Shown here: piece after piece, positions 37,601-45,585 of the stretch | Layout: each line of letters opens with the position of its first letter | Numbering within the stretch: the stretch's first letter is position 1 | NCBI GenBank assembly: GCA_963715045.1 | Contig: CAVQRC010000018.1 | Coordinates: 1-64,000, forward strand | DNA: 64,000 nucleotides | From: CAVQRC01 sp963715045 | Lineage (GTDB): Bacteria; Planctomycetota; Planctomycetia; Pirellulales; Lacipirellulaceae | Direction of reading: 5' to 3' | Made by a program: the position numbers and the translations under genes | Notes under the pieces: generated by a model | Seen by the model: the letters and a program-made list of their open reading frames with translations, nothing else | Told to the model about the DNA's origin: nothing | The model's database searches: none

Positions 37601-38212
37601 AGCCTGGGCCGTCTCGAGAACGACCACGGCGATCCGGTACTGGCTCTCGATTATTTCACGCAGGCGATGGAAATCTATCAGGCTGACCCGGCGTTATCTG
37701 CCAATCCAGGGCAACTCGCCAATTTCTACGCCGACCGCGGCATCGCGTACTTCAAGTTGGGGCGTCACGCCGAGGCGGCCGCCGAGTACGCGTCGGCGAT
37801 CGAGTTGACCTCAGGTGGACAGCAGGATTTTTACCGGGCCCGCCAGGCCGTCAGTGTCGCCCGTAGTGGTGACCATCGCCAGGCAGAGCGTGCGGTGGGC
37901 GAGCTGGAGGCGGTCGACACGGTGGCTCCGGTTGCTTTGTTTCATCTGGCGAGTGCGATGTCGGACTGCGTAGCCGCGTGCCAGAAGGACGGCGCGATTC
38001 CGGAAGACGAACGACGCACGCTGGCGGCGGCGTATACGGCCCGCTCCGTCGAGTTGCTCCGCCGCGCTCACGCCGGTGAATACTTCACCCTGAAACGCGT
38101 CGACAACATGATCGCTTCGGATCGCTTCACGGCAATTCGAGAATCGCCGGAGTTCCTCCAGGCGGTCGAGGGGATCCGCCGCGATCTCAAGTCGCCACAG
38201 TCGTCCAACTGA
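34684..38212 (+). pseudogene. Membrane Ser/Thr protein kinase with C-terminal TPRs, one frameshift
   Basis: A bacterial Hanks-type kinase of the large planctomycete class. The domains in order are a 130-residue N-terminal region, a kinase domain (GRGAMGVVY at 142-150, VALK with Lys164, HRDLKPAN with Asp256, DFG at 274-276, YMAPEQA), one transmembrane helix (ATLVAALLIVTTVGFATVL, about 428-446), a coiled-coil and long TPR-like repeats outside. All catalytic residues are present. The frame breaks near 37421: LVAAHQDQ continues as HLRDLLARFRHLIGHTY in the next frame to 38212. Restored length is about 1176 residues. The TPR half probably senses a periplasmic or membrane partner. Confidence 0.88.
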
Positions 38213-38255
38213 CCAGGGATTTGCGCCAGGAAACGTACCCCAATTGCTGGCCTGT

Positions 38256-38797
38256 TCAGGCCTCGAATGAGATTTTCGCGAAGACGTCGGACAATGCGAG
38301 CGGAAAGTTGAGAGCCGGTATGACAATCGACGCATCGCGGCCGACTGCCTCGGAGAGCAGCCAGTCCCTGTTTGGCTGGCGTACGAATTGTTCGACACGT
38401 GGTTCCTCCTGAGCGGCGAGCAGATACACGGCCAAAGATTCCAATTGGCGGTAATGCCGGAACTTCTTGCCGCGATCGTATTGCTCGGTCGTATCGGAGA
38501 GTACTTCGATGATCAACAGCGGATTGAGCAGCGTATCGAGATGATCATCCTCGAATTGAGGCTCGTCGCAGACGATCGACACGTCGGGATAGGTATAGAG
38601 ACCCGTGTTTGCGACACGCACCCGCATGTCGCGTCGGGCGTCAGATTGTGCATCGAGGCGCCATCGAAACACATCGCCGCGATAGTTCATGCCTGACCGG
38701 GCCTGCGTTCCTGCAAGGTATTCACCAGCGGTGAGCGTCGGCTGTCGGTTGACTCGACATCGAACGGGAGATCTGGAAGAGAGGGCAACGCCGGCAT
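38256..38797 (-). pseudogene. Uma2/DUF820 endonuclease-fold protein, internally deleted and frameshifted
   Basis: Uma2 proteins have a PD-(D/E)XK nuclease-like fold and are highly expanded in planctomycetes; their role is unsettled. The C-terminal two thirds is clear: DMRVRVANTGLYTYPDVSIV, EPQFEDDHLDTLLNPLLI, IEVLSDTTEQYDRGKKF. The start ATG at 38797 gives MPALPSLPDLPFDVES, then a one-base shift before LTAGEYLAGTQ. Between that and DMRVRV about 40 residues are missing, including the HE-containing segment and GASxxHN motif. The deletion means this copy is inactive whatever the assembly quality. Confidence 0.75.
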
Positions 38798-38861
38798 TCT
38801 AGGGCAGTTTCAGGTGTACCGAAATGACCGCCGAGTCTGGCGTGACCGGGCTCGAAGGTAT

Positions 38862-38963
38862 TCACCGAGGCGGCTGAGCGATGACTAAGGCTGCGGATCC
38901 CTGACGTTCGACATCGAATGGGAGACGGCTACCTCGGCAAACAGAGGGCTGACTGCTCGGCAT
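38862..38963 (-). pseudogene. Second Uma2 5'-end relic
   Basis: On the minus strand the frame starts MPSSQPSVCRGSRLPFDVE, parallel to the MPALPSLPDLPFDVES start of the neighbouring copy, and AAGGTATTCACC occurs downstream in both. Only the first 30-odd codons survive. It appears to be a tandem duplicate of the Uma2 start. Confidence 0.5.
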
Positions 38964-39036
38964 CGCTAAGGCAGCTTCCTCAGGCCGAACGTCCGCAACT
39001 GCGTTGCTGCACCCCCGCCGAGTGTGGCGTGGCCCG

Positions 39037-39987
39037 CTAAGCGGCATCGCGTCGCCGCAGAGTTCTTGCCGCCGCTGGAAGTTCGACGGGGGGGTGCCGG
39101 CGGTGGAGTCGGGCGATGGCGGCCGTGGCGAGCGTGGTCCAGGTCGCGGGCGACAGGGGTGCTTCGCGGAGGAGCCGGCGGGCGTGTCTGCCGGCCGTCT
39201 CGTAATATCCCTGTCGGGCGGCGGTGCGGATCCACTTGCGTCGAACCGCGCCGGCGATCCGACCTCGCGCCGCGGCTGTGGCGAATTCCGGGACCGGCTC
39301 GTCGATGCCGCGGCGGCGGTAGGTTTCGGCGAGCAGTCGCTGCAGGCGGCGGGCCTGCTCGGTTCCACGAAGGCCGCATACGCTCGTCTCGCTCAGCCGA
39401 TAGGCGAGCACGACCTGAGCTAGATTCGCCAGCGTGCCGACTTCCGCGAGCCGCAGCCAGAGGTCCTTGTCCTCGACCCACTCGTGCTCGGGGCGGTAGC
39501 CGCCGACCCGGTTGAGGGCAGCGGCGCGGATCATGGCGGTCGGATGCGGAATCCCGCCCCGCCCGACGAGCAGATCGGCTTCGATCGCCGCGGCGTCGGT
39601 TGGCCAGCGGCTTACGCCGATCGGTGCAGAATCGCGGTCGATCTGGAGGACGGCACCGCCTACGGCTACGCAGCGTGGATTGGCTGCCAGGTAAGCCAGT
39701 TGCCGCGCGAAACGATCCGGGTAGGCCAGGTCGTCGGCGTCCATCCGGGCGACAAAAGTGCCTTGGGCGACTGCGAGTCCGTCATTGAGAGCAGCGACGA
39801 TGCCCCTGTTCGGACGGCTGATGAGCTTCAGGCGATGATCGACGGCCGCTAGTCGCTCGAGGATGGCCCACGATTCGTCGGTCGAACCGTCGTCGACGAT
39901 CACGAATTCGAAGTCCGAAACGGTCTGCGCGGTAATGCTCTTCACCGCCGACTCCACGTAGGGGGCGGCGTTGTACACCGGCATCAC
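39037..39987 (-). CDS. Family 2 glycosyltransferase
   Basis: An inverting GT-A glycosyltransferase of about 317 residues, probably membrane-associated. VMPVYNAAPYVESAVKSI starts the nucleotide-binding fold. FVIVDDGSTDESW binds the nucleotide, RMDADDLAYPDRFARQ holds the DxD metal site, and EDKDLWLRL is the acceptor-side motif with the likely catalytic acid. The start is uncertain: GTG at 39985 begins inside the usual leader, and the normal upstream residues (PPLVSV) run into the AATGACTAAGGA repeat without an ATG. It is the last gene of the leftward polysaccharide cluster. A basic 60-residue C-terminal tail is unassigned. Confidence 0.88.
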   Translation of the reverse strand: MMPVYNAAPYVESAVKSITAQTVSDFEFVIVDDGSTDESWAILERLAAVDHRLKLISRPNRGIVAALNDGLAVAQGTFVARMDADDLAYPDRFARQLAYLAANPRCVAVGGAVLQIDRDSAPIGVSRWPTDAAAIEADLLVGRGGIPHPTAMIRAAALNRVGGYRPEHEWVEDKDLWLRLAEVGTLANLAQVVLAYRLSETSVCGLRGTEQARRLQRLLAETYRRRGIDEPVPEFATAAARGRIAGAVRRKWIRTAARQGYYETAGRHARRLLREAPLSPATWTTLATAAIARLHRRHPPVELPAAARTLRRRDAA

Positions 39988-40009
39988 GACGCTGACCAGA
40001 GGGGGTTCA

Positions 40010-40062
40010 ATGACTAATGACTAAGGACTAAGGACTAAGGAATGACCAATGACTAATGACCA
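40010..40062. repeat. Dispersed AATGACTAAGGA repeat, copy d
   Basis: AATGACT, AATGACT, AAGGACT, AAGGACT units run directly upstream of the family 2 glycosyltransferase start, with a second AATGACCAATGACTAATGAC at the end. The heptamer unit is clearest in this copy. Confidence 0.85.
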
Positions 40063-40098
40063 ACAGGGTCGCAGCATGCTGCTCCACGCATCTCGACA

Positions 40099-40218
40099 TC
40101 TCCCAGTCTCCCAGTCTCCCAGTCTCCCAGTCTCCCATTGTCTCCTTGTCTCCCAGTCTCCCAGTCTCCTTGTCTCCAGTCTCCTTGTCTCCCAGTCTCC
40201 CAGTCTCCCAGTCTCCCA
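40099..40218. repeat. 8-bp tandem repeat TCTCCCAG, about 14 units
   Basis: Head-to-tail TCTCCCAG octamers interrupted by TCTCCTTG and TCTCCATTG variants. The array fills most of the gap between two leftward glycosyltransferase genes and ends 8 bases from the stop of the CgeB-like gene. Confidence 0.95.
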
Positions 40219-40225
40219 ACCCCCA

Positions 40226-41308
40226 TCAGGCGGCATGACGAAGTTCCGGCGTGCATCCCATGCGTTGAAAGATCTCCTCGAATCGTCGGGCGTAGGTGTG
40301 GTCGCGGAGCGTGCGGCGATAGCCCCATTCGGAGGCCGCGGCCCGTTCGTCGTCGTGCTCGAGGTAGTGATCGATTCTGGCGACCAGCGTGCCGAAGCTG
40401 TCGAACGTGCCGATGTCGTCTCCCGGTGTGTAATACTCGCGAAGGTGCTCGGCGGCCTCGGTCAAGAGGAAGCCGCCGCAACCAGGTACCTCGAAGTTGC
40501 GACCCTTGATCTGGGGCCGGAAATGATCGGCCGCCGCATCCAGGCGGCGGGCCTCGGCGATCACATCCGGTCGCTTGCCGACCAGGCGGTGACCCAACCG
40601 TCGGGCCCAGTCGCCGCGGCGTCGCCAGCGGCTGCGAGGGCTCGTCCGCGAGGCGTTCGATAGATTCAAGTTGATCCGCGACTGGTTGAAGATCTCGATC
40701 ATCTGAGTCGTCGTCACCCGGCCCTGTCCCCAACCGGTGCCCCACACGTTCACCCGAATTCCCTGCGCTCGCAGGGCGGCGATCACTTCGCGGCGATTTC
40801 CATGCGGTCGCCCGACGAACGACACGTCATAACGCAGCGGCAGGTCCAGTTTCTGGTAAAGGTCGTGATTGCAGGCCCACTGGCTGCGGATCACATTCTC
40901 GTAGCCGATGGCGTGATAACGATCGACCGCGGCGGCGTCGGTCGTGACGGCCCAATTGAAGGCCGGAGCCCACCGCCGCGAGAAATCGTCGAACCGCCAG
41001 TGGTCGTCACAGAACCAGTTGACCGTGGTCGTATCCGGAAGATCGGAGATGCGGCGGATGATTGCCGGGTCGAGTTCATCGCGGAACAGCACCGTGAACA
41101 TGACATCCGGTTTCTCGCTGGTAGCGATCTCCAGCAGCCGCCGATTCATCGCGTCGCGACCACGCTGGGCGAGTTCGGTCGCAAAGTCGAAGTAGATCAA
41201 CTCGTGTCCCTGGCGGCGAAGGGTGTCGTAGAAGTTGCAGTGCTCAAAACTATCGCCTTGCGCGGGCTGGCCGTAATCGTACCGCAGAGCGGCGTACAAA
41301 ATGAGCAT
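40226..41308 (-). CDS. CgeB-like glycosyltransferase (GT-B fold)
   Basis: A 360-residue cytoplasmic protein of the CgeB/Glyco_trans_1_2 type, which adds sugars to surface or spore polymers. The N-terminal half begins MLILYAALRYDYGQPAQGDS. DVSFVGRPHGNRREVIAALR opens the second Rossmann domain, then NVWGTGWG, IFNQSRINLNLSNAS and FEVPGCGGFLLTE form the nucleotide-sugar binding site, followed by YTPGDDIGTFDS. ATG 41308 fits this family; an earlier in-frame start at 41368 would put an AT-rich repeat very close. It is flanked by different short tandem repeats on both sides. Confidence 0.82.
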   Translation of the reverse strand: MLILYAALRYDYGQPAQGDSFEHCNFYDTLRRQGHELIYFDFATELAQRGRDAMNRRLLEIATSEKPDVMFTVLFRDELDPAIIRRISDLPDTTTVNWFCDDHWRFDDFSRRWAPAFNWAVTTDAAAVDRYHAIGYENVIRSQWACNHDLYQKLDLPLRYDVSFVGRPHGNRREVIAALRAQGIRVNVWGTGWGQGRVTTTQMIEIFNQSRINLNLSNASRTSPRSRWRRRGDWARRLGHRLVGKRPDVIAEARRLDAAADHFRPQIKGRNFEVPGCGGFLLTEAAEHLREYYTPGDDIGTFDSFGTLVARIDHYLEHDDERAAASEWGYRRTLRDHTYARRFEEIFQRMGCTPELRHAA

Positions 41309-41364
41309 GGCAGTGTCGGGTGTGAGGGCTCGAGGCACCGCGCGAGATACGCGGCCGATGCAAG

Positions 41365-41475
41365 ACACAAATCACAAATTACAAATCACAAATTACAAAC
41401 AAATCACAAATCACAAACAACAAATAGATGAGAAGTGACAAATGAGAAATGACAAATGACAAACAAATCACAATC
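41365..41475. repeat. 7-bp AT-rich tandem repeat ACAAATC/ACAAATT
   Basis: Heptamers ACAAATC, ACAAATT, ACAAATC and ACAAATT are followed by looser TGACAAA and GAGAAAT units. It is much richer in A+T than its surroundings and occupies the gap between the methyltransferase stop (41559) and the CgeB-like start. Confidence 0.9.
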
Positions 41476-41558
41476 CAGTAAAACCACATCTCAAATCTTC
41501 GTTGCCGCCGCGGCATTCGGCACTCCTGGTGATTGGCATTTGGAGTTCCTTGCGCACT

Positions 41559-42281
41559 TCAGGCGGCCGCGACGTGGGGTGTGTTCAGGCGGCGGGCGCG
41601 GACGTGCAGTCCGAAGCAGGCGAGTTCGGCGGACGTGTCGCCGGCCGCGGAATACTTGTTCAGTCGGCGGAGCAGATAGCGGGTCGCCAGGCGTTCGAGC
41701 CACGTGCCGCGACGGTCTGCGTACCGTCGCGCTGTCGGACGGACGCGGCGAAGCTCCTGGGCGACCCATTCGAAGTAATTGCCGTTCGGCGAAATCTCGA
41801 TGACTTCGAATCCGAGCCGTGCCAGATGCGTTTCGTAGAAGTACCGGTTGAAGCCAGTCGCGAAATGCTGCGGTGCGAAGTGCGTGAGGCTGGAAAACGG
41901 GGCTGTCAGGATCAGTTCACCGCCAGGCCGCAACAAACGGGCGAATTCCCGCATCGCGGCCAGCGGGTCGGGAAGATGCTCGAACACTTCGGTGCACAGA
42001 ACCGCATCGAACGAGGCATCCGGTTCGGGGATCTCGGTGATATCGCAGCGATGCCGTAACCGACCGTAGTCCCAACGTTCCATCTGCAGGCCCGTGGCGA
42101 CGGCTGCCGCGTCGTATTCGGCAGAGTCCTGCGCGACGTAATCGAGTCGCTCACAGAACTTGCGATAGGGCTGCTCGCCGGCGCCTGCGTCGAGGAGTCG
42201 AATCCCCTCGGGCAGATGTCCCAAGGTCTTGGCAACCCAGTCCACGCGGTTGGCTTCGTTGCGTCTACCGACTTGATTCAT
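41559..42281 (-). CDS. SAM-dependent methyltransferase (class I)
   Basis: About 240 residues with a Methyltransf_11-type fold. LLDAGAGEQPYRKF is motif I for SAM binding (about 30-45), FDAVLCTEVFEHLPDP is motif II and LLRPGGELILTAPFSS motif III. ATG 42281 has GAGG seven bases upstream; an earlier GTG at 42302 overlaps the preceding gene by 4 bases. It lies in the polysaccharide cluster, so a sugar or O-antigen methylation role is likely but not shown. Confidence 0.85.
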   Translation of the reverse strand: MNQVGRRNEANRVDWVAKTLGHLPEGIRLLDAGAGEQPYRKFCERLDYVAQDSAEYDAAAVATGLQMERWDYGRLRHRCDITEIPEPDASFDAVLCTEVFEHLPDPLAAMREFARLLRPGGELILTAPFSSLTHFAPQHFATGFNRYFYETHLARLGFEVIEISPNGNYFEWVAQELRRVRPTARRYADRRGTWLERLATRYLLRRLNKYSAAGDTSAELACFGLHVRARRLNTPHVAAA

Positions 42282-42298
42282 GAGAACCTCGTGATACG

Positions 42299-43084
42299 TC
42301 ACGCGAATTGAGCACTGTCAGGGCGAGTGAACCAGAAACAACCGCACCCGTATCGCTGGCGGGCAACCAGCCGCGGGTCGGCCTCGAGAATCAGCCCGCC
42401 GTCTTCGCCGCGGTCGGGCACCAGGGCGAACTGCCGGACCGTGAGTTCGGCGAATTGAGCGACGATCTGTTCGTAGGAGTAAATGCGATGGGCGTTGTAG
42501 CAGACTCGCGGTTCGCCGACCGGAACCACGAACAACAACGAACCGCCCGGGGCAACGACACGTTGCAGGTGGTTCATCGCCCGCCGGTCCCCGGAGGGAT
42601 CGAGGGGGTCGCCATATCGTCCCAGGCCGATGTGTTCGACGACATGCATGCATGAAAGCGATGGCACCGACGCGTCGGCCCAGGTGAGATTCGTCACATC
42701 GACGCGACGTGAGACCAGTCCGGACAAGTCCAGCTCGGCCGGGCGATAGTCGTAGAAGTCGACGTCGACGAATGCTGACGCGATGCCGGCAAAGTACAGA
42801 CTCGAGGCGATGTCAACGTGACGCTGGGGAGCGAGCTGAGCGAGAATCCGCGCGGCCCACGCTGTGTGATAGACGTAGTGACGGTCGAAGCGTGTGGTCG
42901 CCGTCCGGTCGCCGACGCAGGGGTAACGATCCGACCAGCGGGTCGGCAAGCCGTCCCTGTCGCCCCGGGCAAGGCGGCGGTATCGGCCAAAGTCACGGAG
43001 ATACTGCCCGTACGCGAAGCTGCTGCGAACCGTGTTGCGGACCGAACGAACCGGCCGTGAAAGTTGACGAAGACTGGAGAGCAT
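42299..43084 (-). CDS. DUF268 protein, methyltransferase-like
   Basis: A 261-residue protein of the DUF268 family. YPCVGDRTATTRFDRHYVYHT, HVDIASSLYFAG and FVDVDFYDYRPAEL are family landmarks, and CMHVVEHIGLGRYGDPLDP with LQRVVAPGGSLLFVVPVG resembles a SAM-methyltransferase core, though the glycine-rich motif I is weak. It is near-contiguous with the methyltransferase downstream. Upstream, a heptamer repeat exactly fills the gap to the next gene. Biochemical activity is unknown; genome context in polysaccharide clusters fits a sugar-modifying role. Confidence 0.8.
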   Translation of the reverse strand: MLSSLRQLSRPVRSVRNTVRSSFAYGQYLRDFGRYRRLARGDRDGLPTRWSDRYPCVGDRTATTRFDRHYVYHTAWAARILAQLAPQRHVDIASSLYFAGIASAFVDVDFYDYRPAELDLSGLVSRRVDVTNLTWADASVPSLSCMHVVEHIGLGRYGDPLDPSGDRRAMNHLQRVVAPGGSLLFVVPVGEPRVCYNAHRIYSYEQIVAQFAELTVRQFALVPDRGEDGGLILEADPRLVARQRYGCGCFWFTRPDSAQFA

Positions 43085-43092
43085 TGGTTTGC

Positions 43093-43169
43093 GGTTTAGG
43101 GCTTAGCTAGGGCTCAGGGCTCAGGGCTCAGGGCTTAGGGCTTAGGGCTTAGGGCTTAGGGCTTACGGC
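43093..43169. repeat. 7-bp tandem repeat GGGCTTA/GGGCTCA
   Basis: About ten heptamers, three GGGCTCA flanked by GGGCTTA blocks. The array fills the entire 85-base interval between the DUF268 start and the stop codon (TGA, 43170-43172 on minus) of the upstream methyltransferase gene. Confidence 0.95.
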
Positions 43170-43839
43170 TCAGGCGGCGCGGTTCCAGAACCGGAGCCGC
43201 GCCGGCCAGGAGGGTTTGCGACGGGAAGGTCGGGGCATCGCGAAGGCACCCGGCTCGAGGCTCACCTCGGAGAGGTTGCGAGTGCGGCGGGTCTCGACGT
43301 GGCCGTCCCATTCAAAGCCCTGAAACATCAACGGCTTCAAGGCGTCGATCAACGCGGTGTGGCCGTGGTGAAGGCTCTCGTAGAACACATCGGTGACCGG
43401 GCGAAAGGCGGCCAGGCAGGTCTCCTGCTTGGGCATCCACCACACCACGTGGTTCTGCCGCAGGACGCAGGTGACGTGCTCTGGGAAGTCGTACAGATAC
43501 TCGTAATAGATCGTGGGAAACTCCAGATAGCCGCGGTCGGGCGACGCGGCACAGCTCGCTCACGAACTGGTCGACGTCGCCGACGTGCTCGAGAACATGG
43601 GAGCAGATGACGTAGTCGAACTCGTGGTTGGCGAACGGGAACCGTCCTCCGTCAAACAGCACGACCGGGCGGTCGGTGTGCAGCGGCGGGGCATAGCCCC
43701 GTTGGCCGTGGGCGGTCTGTTCGGAAGCGAAACGCTTCTCCAGGAAGACGTCCGACCGGCGATGCGGTGTACCGCCCGGACCGACCTCGAGCACGCGGTC
43801 GCCCGGGCCAATGGATTGGATACGGTCGGGAAAGAACAT
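43170..43839 (-). pseudogene. SAM-dependent methyltransferase, one frameshift
   Basis: About 222 residues when the frame is restored. VLEVGPGGTPHRRSDVFLEK is motif I, FPFANHEFDYVICSHVLEHV motif II. The frame breaks near 43540 (SELCRVA, then DRGYLEFPTIYYEYLYDFP in the next frame), after which HVTCVLRQNHVVWW and FQGFEWDGHVE continue. The ATG at 43839 is firm. It is the first gene of the leftward polysaccharide cluster. Its promoter must share the 176-base divergent gap with the AAA+ gene. Confidence 0.75.
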
Positions 43840-44015
43840 GGCACAGGCGTTCCAAGGGCAGGCGGGGGCCCTGCAGGGCCAGGCGGTCGGTAATAAACCG
43901 GGGGGCGGAGAGATTAGCGAAGACGTTCACCCTGCTCAAGGCCAGTCGCGGGCGTTTCTTGGCGGGCCACCGCGACGCGCTATAATGCCGTGCCCCTCAG
44001 CCGTCACGCGAAACC

Positions 44016-45530
44016 ATGGATTCCACGCAAGTTATGAGCACGACCTCGATCACATCCGCTAGCAACCTGGCCGAACTGCAGGAGTCTGGCTGGACCAGCA
44101 AGACGGTCAAGCAGGAAATCCATGACAACTTCCTGGAGCGACTGTCGGCAGGTGAAGACCTGTTTCCAGGGATCATCGGCTACGAACACACCGTCCTGCC
44201 CGAAATCAACATCGCGATTCTGGCCCAACACGACATGCTGTTCCTGGGCGAAAAGGGTCAGGCCAAGAGTCGCTTGATGCGGCAGTTGGTCGAATTTCTC
44301 GATGACGAGATTCCCTACATTGACGACCCGCGTCTGCCGGTCCACGAAGACCCGCTCCATCCAATCAGCCGCGCCGGTCGTGAAATGGTCGCGATTCGTC
44401 CACCCGAGGAGATTCCCATTGCCTGGTGGCCCCGGTCGGCTCGCTATGCCGAGCGGCTGGCACCCGGCACCAAGTTTGCCGACATCATCGGGGAGATCGA
44501 TCCCGCCAAGCTCGTCGCGGGAACCAGCATGAGTGCCGAAGACGCGCTCCATTTCGGCCTGATTCCACGGATGCATCGGGGGATCTTCGCGATGAACGAG
44601 CTCCCCGAACTCGACGAACTCGTGCAGGTCGGCCTGTTTAACATCCTGGAGGAACGCGACGTTCAGATTCGGGGCTATCCGATCCAGTTCGATATCGACG
44701 TACTGATCCTGTTTTCCGCCAATCCCGCGACGTACAACCGCAGCGGAAAGGTGATCCCCCAGCTCAAGGATCGGATCGGATCGATCATCCACACCCACTA
44801 TCCGCGAGATCGAGAACTGGGGATTCGCATCACCGAGCAGGAAGCCGGAGCCGTTCCGACCCGGCGGTCGAGAGGCTTCCCAGAAGTGGCCGAGACGCCG
44901 GATGCTGAGGAGACCGCCGTCAACGGCACGCCTTCCGTGATCGTGCCCTATTTCATGAAGGAAATTGTGGAAGAGATCAGCACTGCGGCGCGGAGATCGA
45001 AGTACGTCGATCACGCCTCGGGAGTGAGTGCCCGGCTGTCGCTGGCCAATTACCGCACGATGGTCGCCTCAGCACGCCATCGGGCCGCCATCCTCGATGA
45101 GCAACCGGCAGTCCCCCGGATGAGCGACCTCGGGCACCTCTACGCGTCGTCGCTCGGAAAACTCGAGCTGGACATGATGGGCGCCCACCAGATGACCGAA
45201 CGCCAGGTCCTCGACGCGGTGATCGCCGAGGCCGTCGCGACCGTGTTCAGTGAGTACGTGGATCGGCATGGGTTGGAAGAAATCGCCCGTATTTTCTCGC
45301 AAGGCGTCAAGATCGAAGTCGGCGACATGCTCCCCTCGGAGCATTACGCCGAGTTGCTCAGTCGGGTCCCGCCCGTGTGGGAGAAGGCGTTCGAAGTGAA
45401 CGCCTCGCAATCGCCCGCCGTCCGCGCATCGTGCGTCGAATTTGTACTCGCCGGTCTGTATGCCACCGACCGCATTTCCCGCAGTCAGAATCACGGCCGC
45501 ATCACCTACGAGGTCGATTGGTCGCTGTAG
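44016..45530 (+). CDS. MoxR/ChlI-like AAA+ ATPase
   Basis: A 504-residue cytoplasmic AAA+ ATPase related to magnesium-chelatase subunit I. The Walker A-like FLGEKGQAKSRLMRQ (about 77-90) lacks the second Gly of GxxGxGK but keeps G-x4-GKS spacing as GEKGQAKS. GIFAMNELPELD is a ChlI-type Walker B region and LILFSANPATYN is sensor 1. The VWA gene starts 56 bases downstream; AAA+/VWA pairs act as chaperones that insert metals or remodel complexes (MoxR-VWA, ChlI-ChlD, CbbQ-CbbO are known pairs). The target here is unknown. ATG 44016 or 44034 are both possible. The frame is intact. Confidence 0.88.
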   Translation: MDSTQVMSTTSITSASNLAELQESGWTSKTVKQEIHDNFLERLSAGEDLFPGIIGYEHTVLPEINIAILAQHDMLFLGEKGQAKSRLMRQLVEFLDDEIPYIDDPRLPVHEDPLHPISRAGREMVAIRPPEEIPIAWWPRSARYAERLAPGTKFADIIGEIDPAKLVAGTSMSAEDALHFGLIPRMHRGIFAMNELPELDELVQVGLFNILEERDVQIRGYPIQFDIDVLILFSANPATYNRSGKVIPQLKDRIGSIIHTHYPRDRELGIRITEQEAGAVPTRRSRGFPEVAETPDAEETAVNGTPSVIVPYFMKEIVEEISTAARRSKYVDHASGVSARLSLANYRTMVASARHRAAILDEQPAVPRMSDLGHLYASSLGKLELDMMGAHQMTERQVLDAVIAEAVATVFSEYVDRHGLEEIARIFSQGVKIEVGDMLPSEHYAELLSRVPPVWEKAFEVNASQSPAVRASCVEFVLAGLYATDRISRSQNHGRITYEVDWSL

Positions 45531-45585
45531 TCCCCCCTGTGTCTCCTCCGGTAAGCCAGCGAATTCCCTCAGAACAGGCACCTCC

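Noticed and set aside
38862..39515. Frames antisense to the family 2 glycosyltransferase and its downstream gap
   Set aside because: They are mirror frames of the glycosyltransferase with Arg/Pro-rich translation. Only the short Uma2-like start at 38862-38963 has independent support.
40099..41475. Vector, adaptor or low-quality read artefact as the source of the short repeats
   Set aside because: Each array has a different unit, consistent gene-border position and intact coding on both sides. The same behaviour occurs at seven separate places, so contamination is unlikely, though copy numbers may be inexact.
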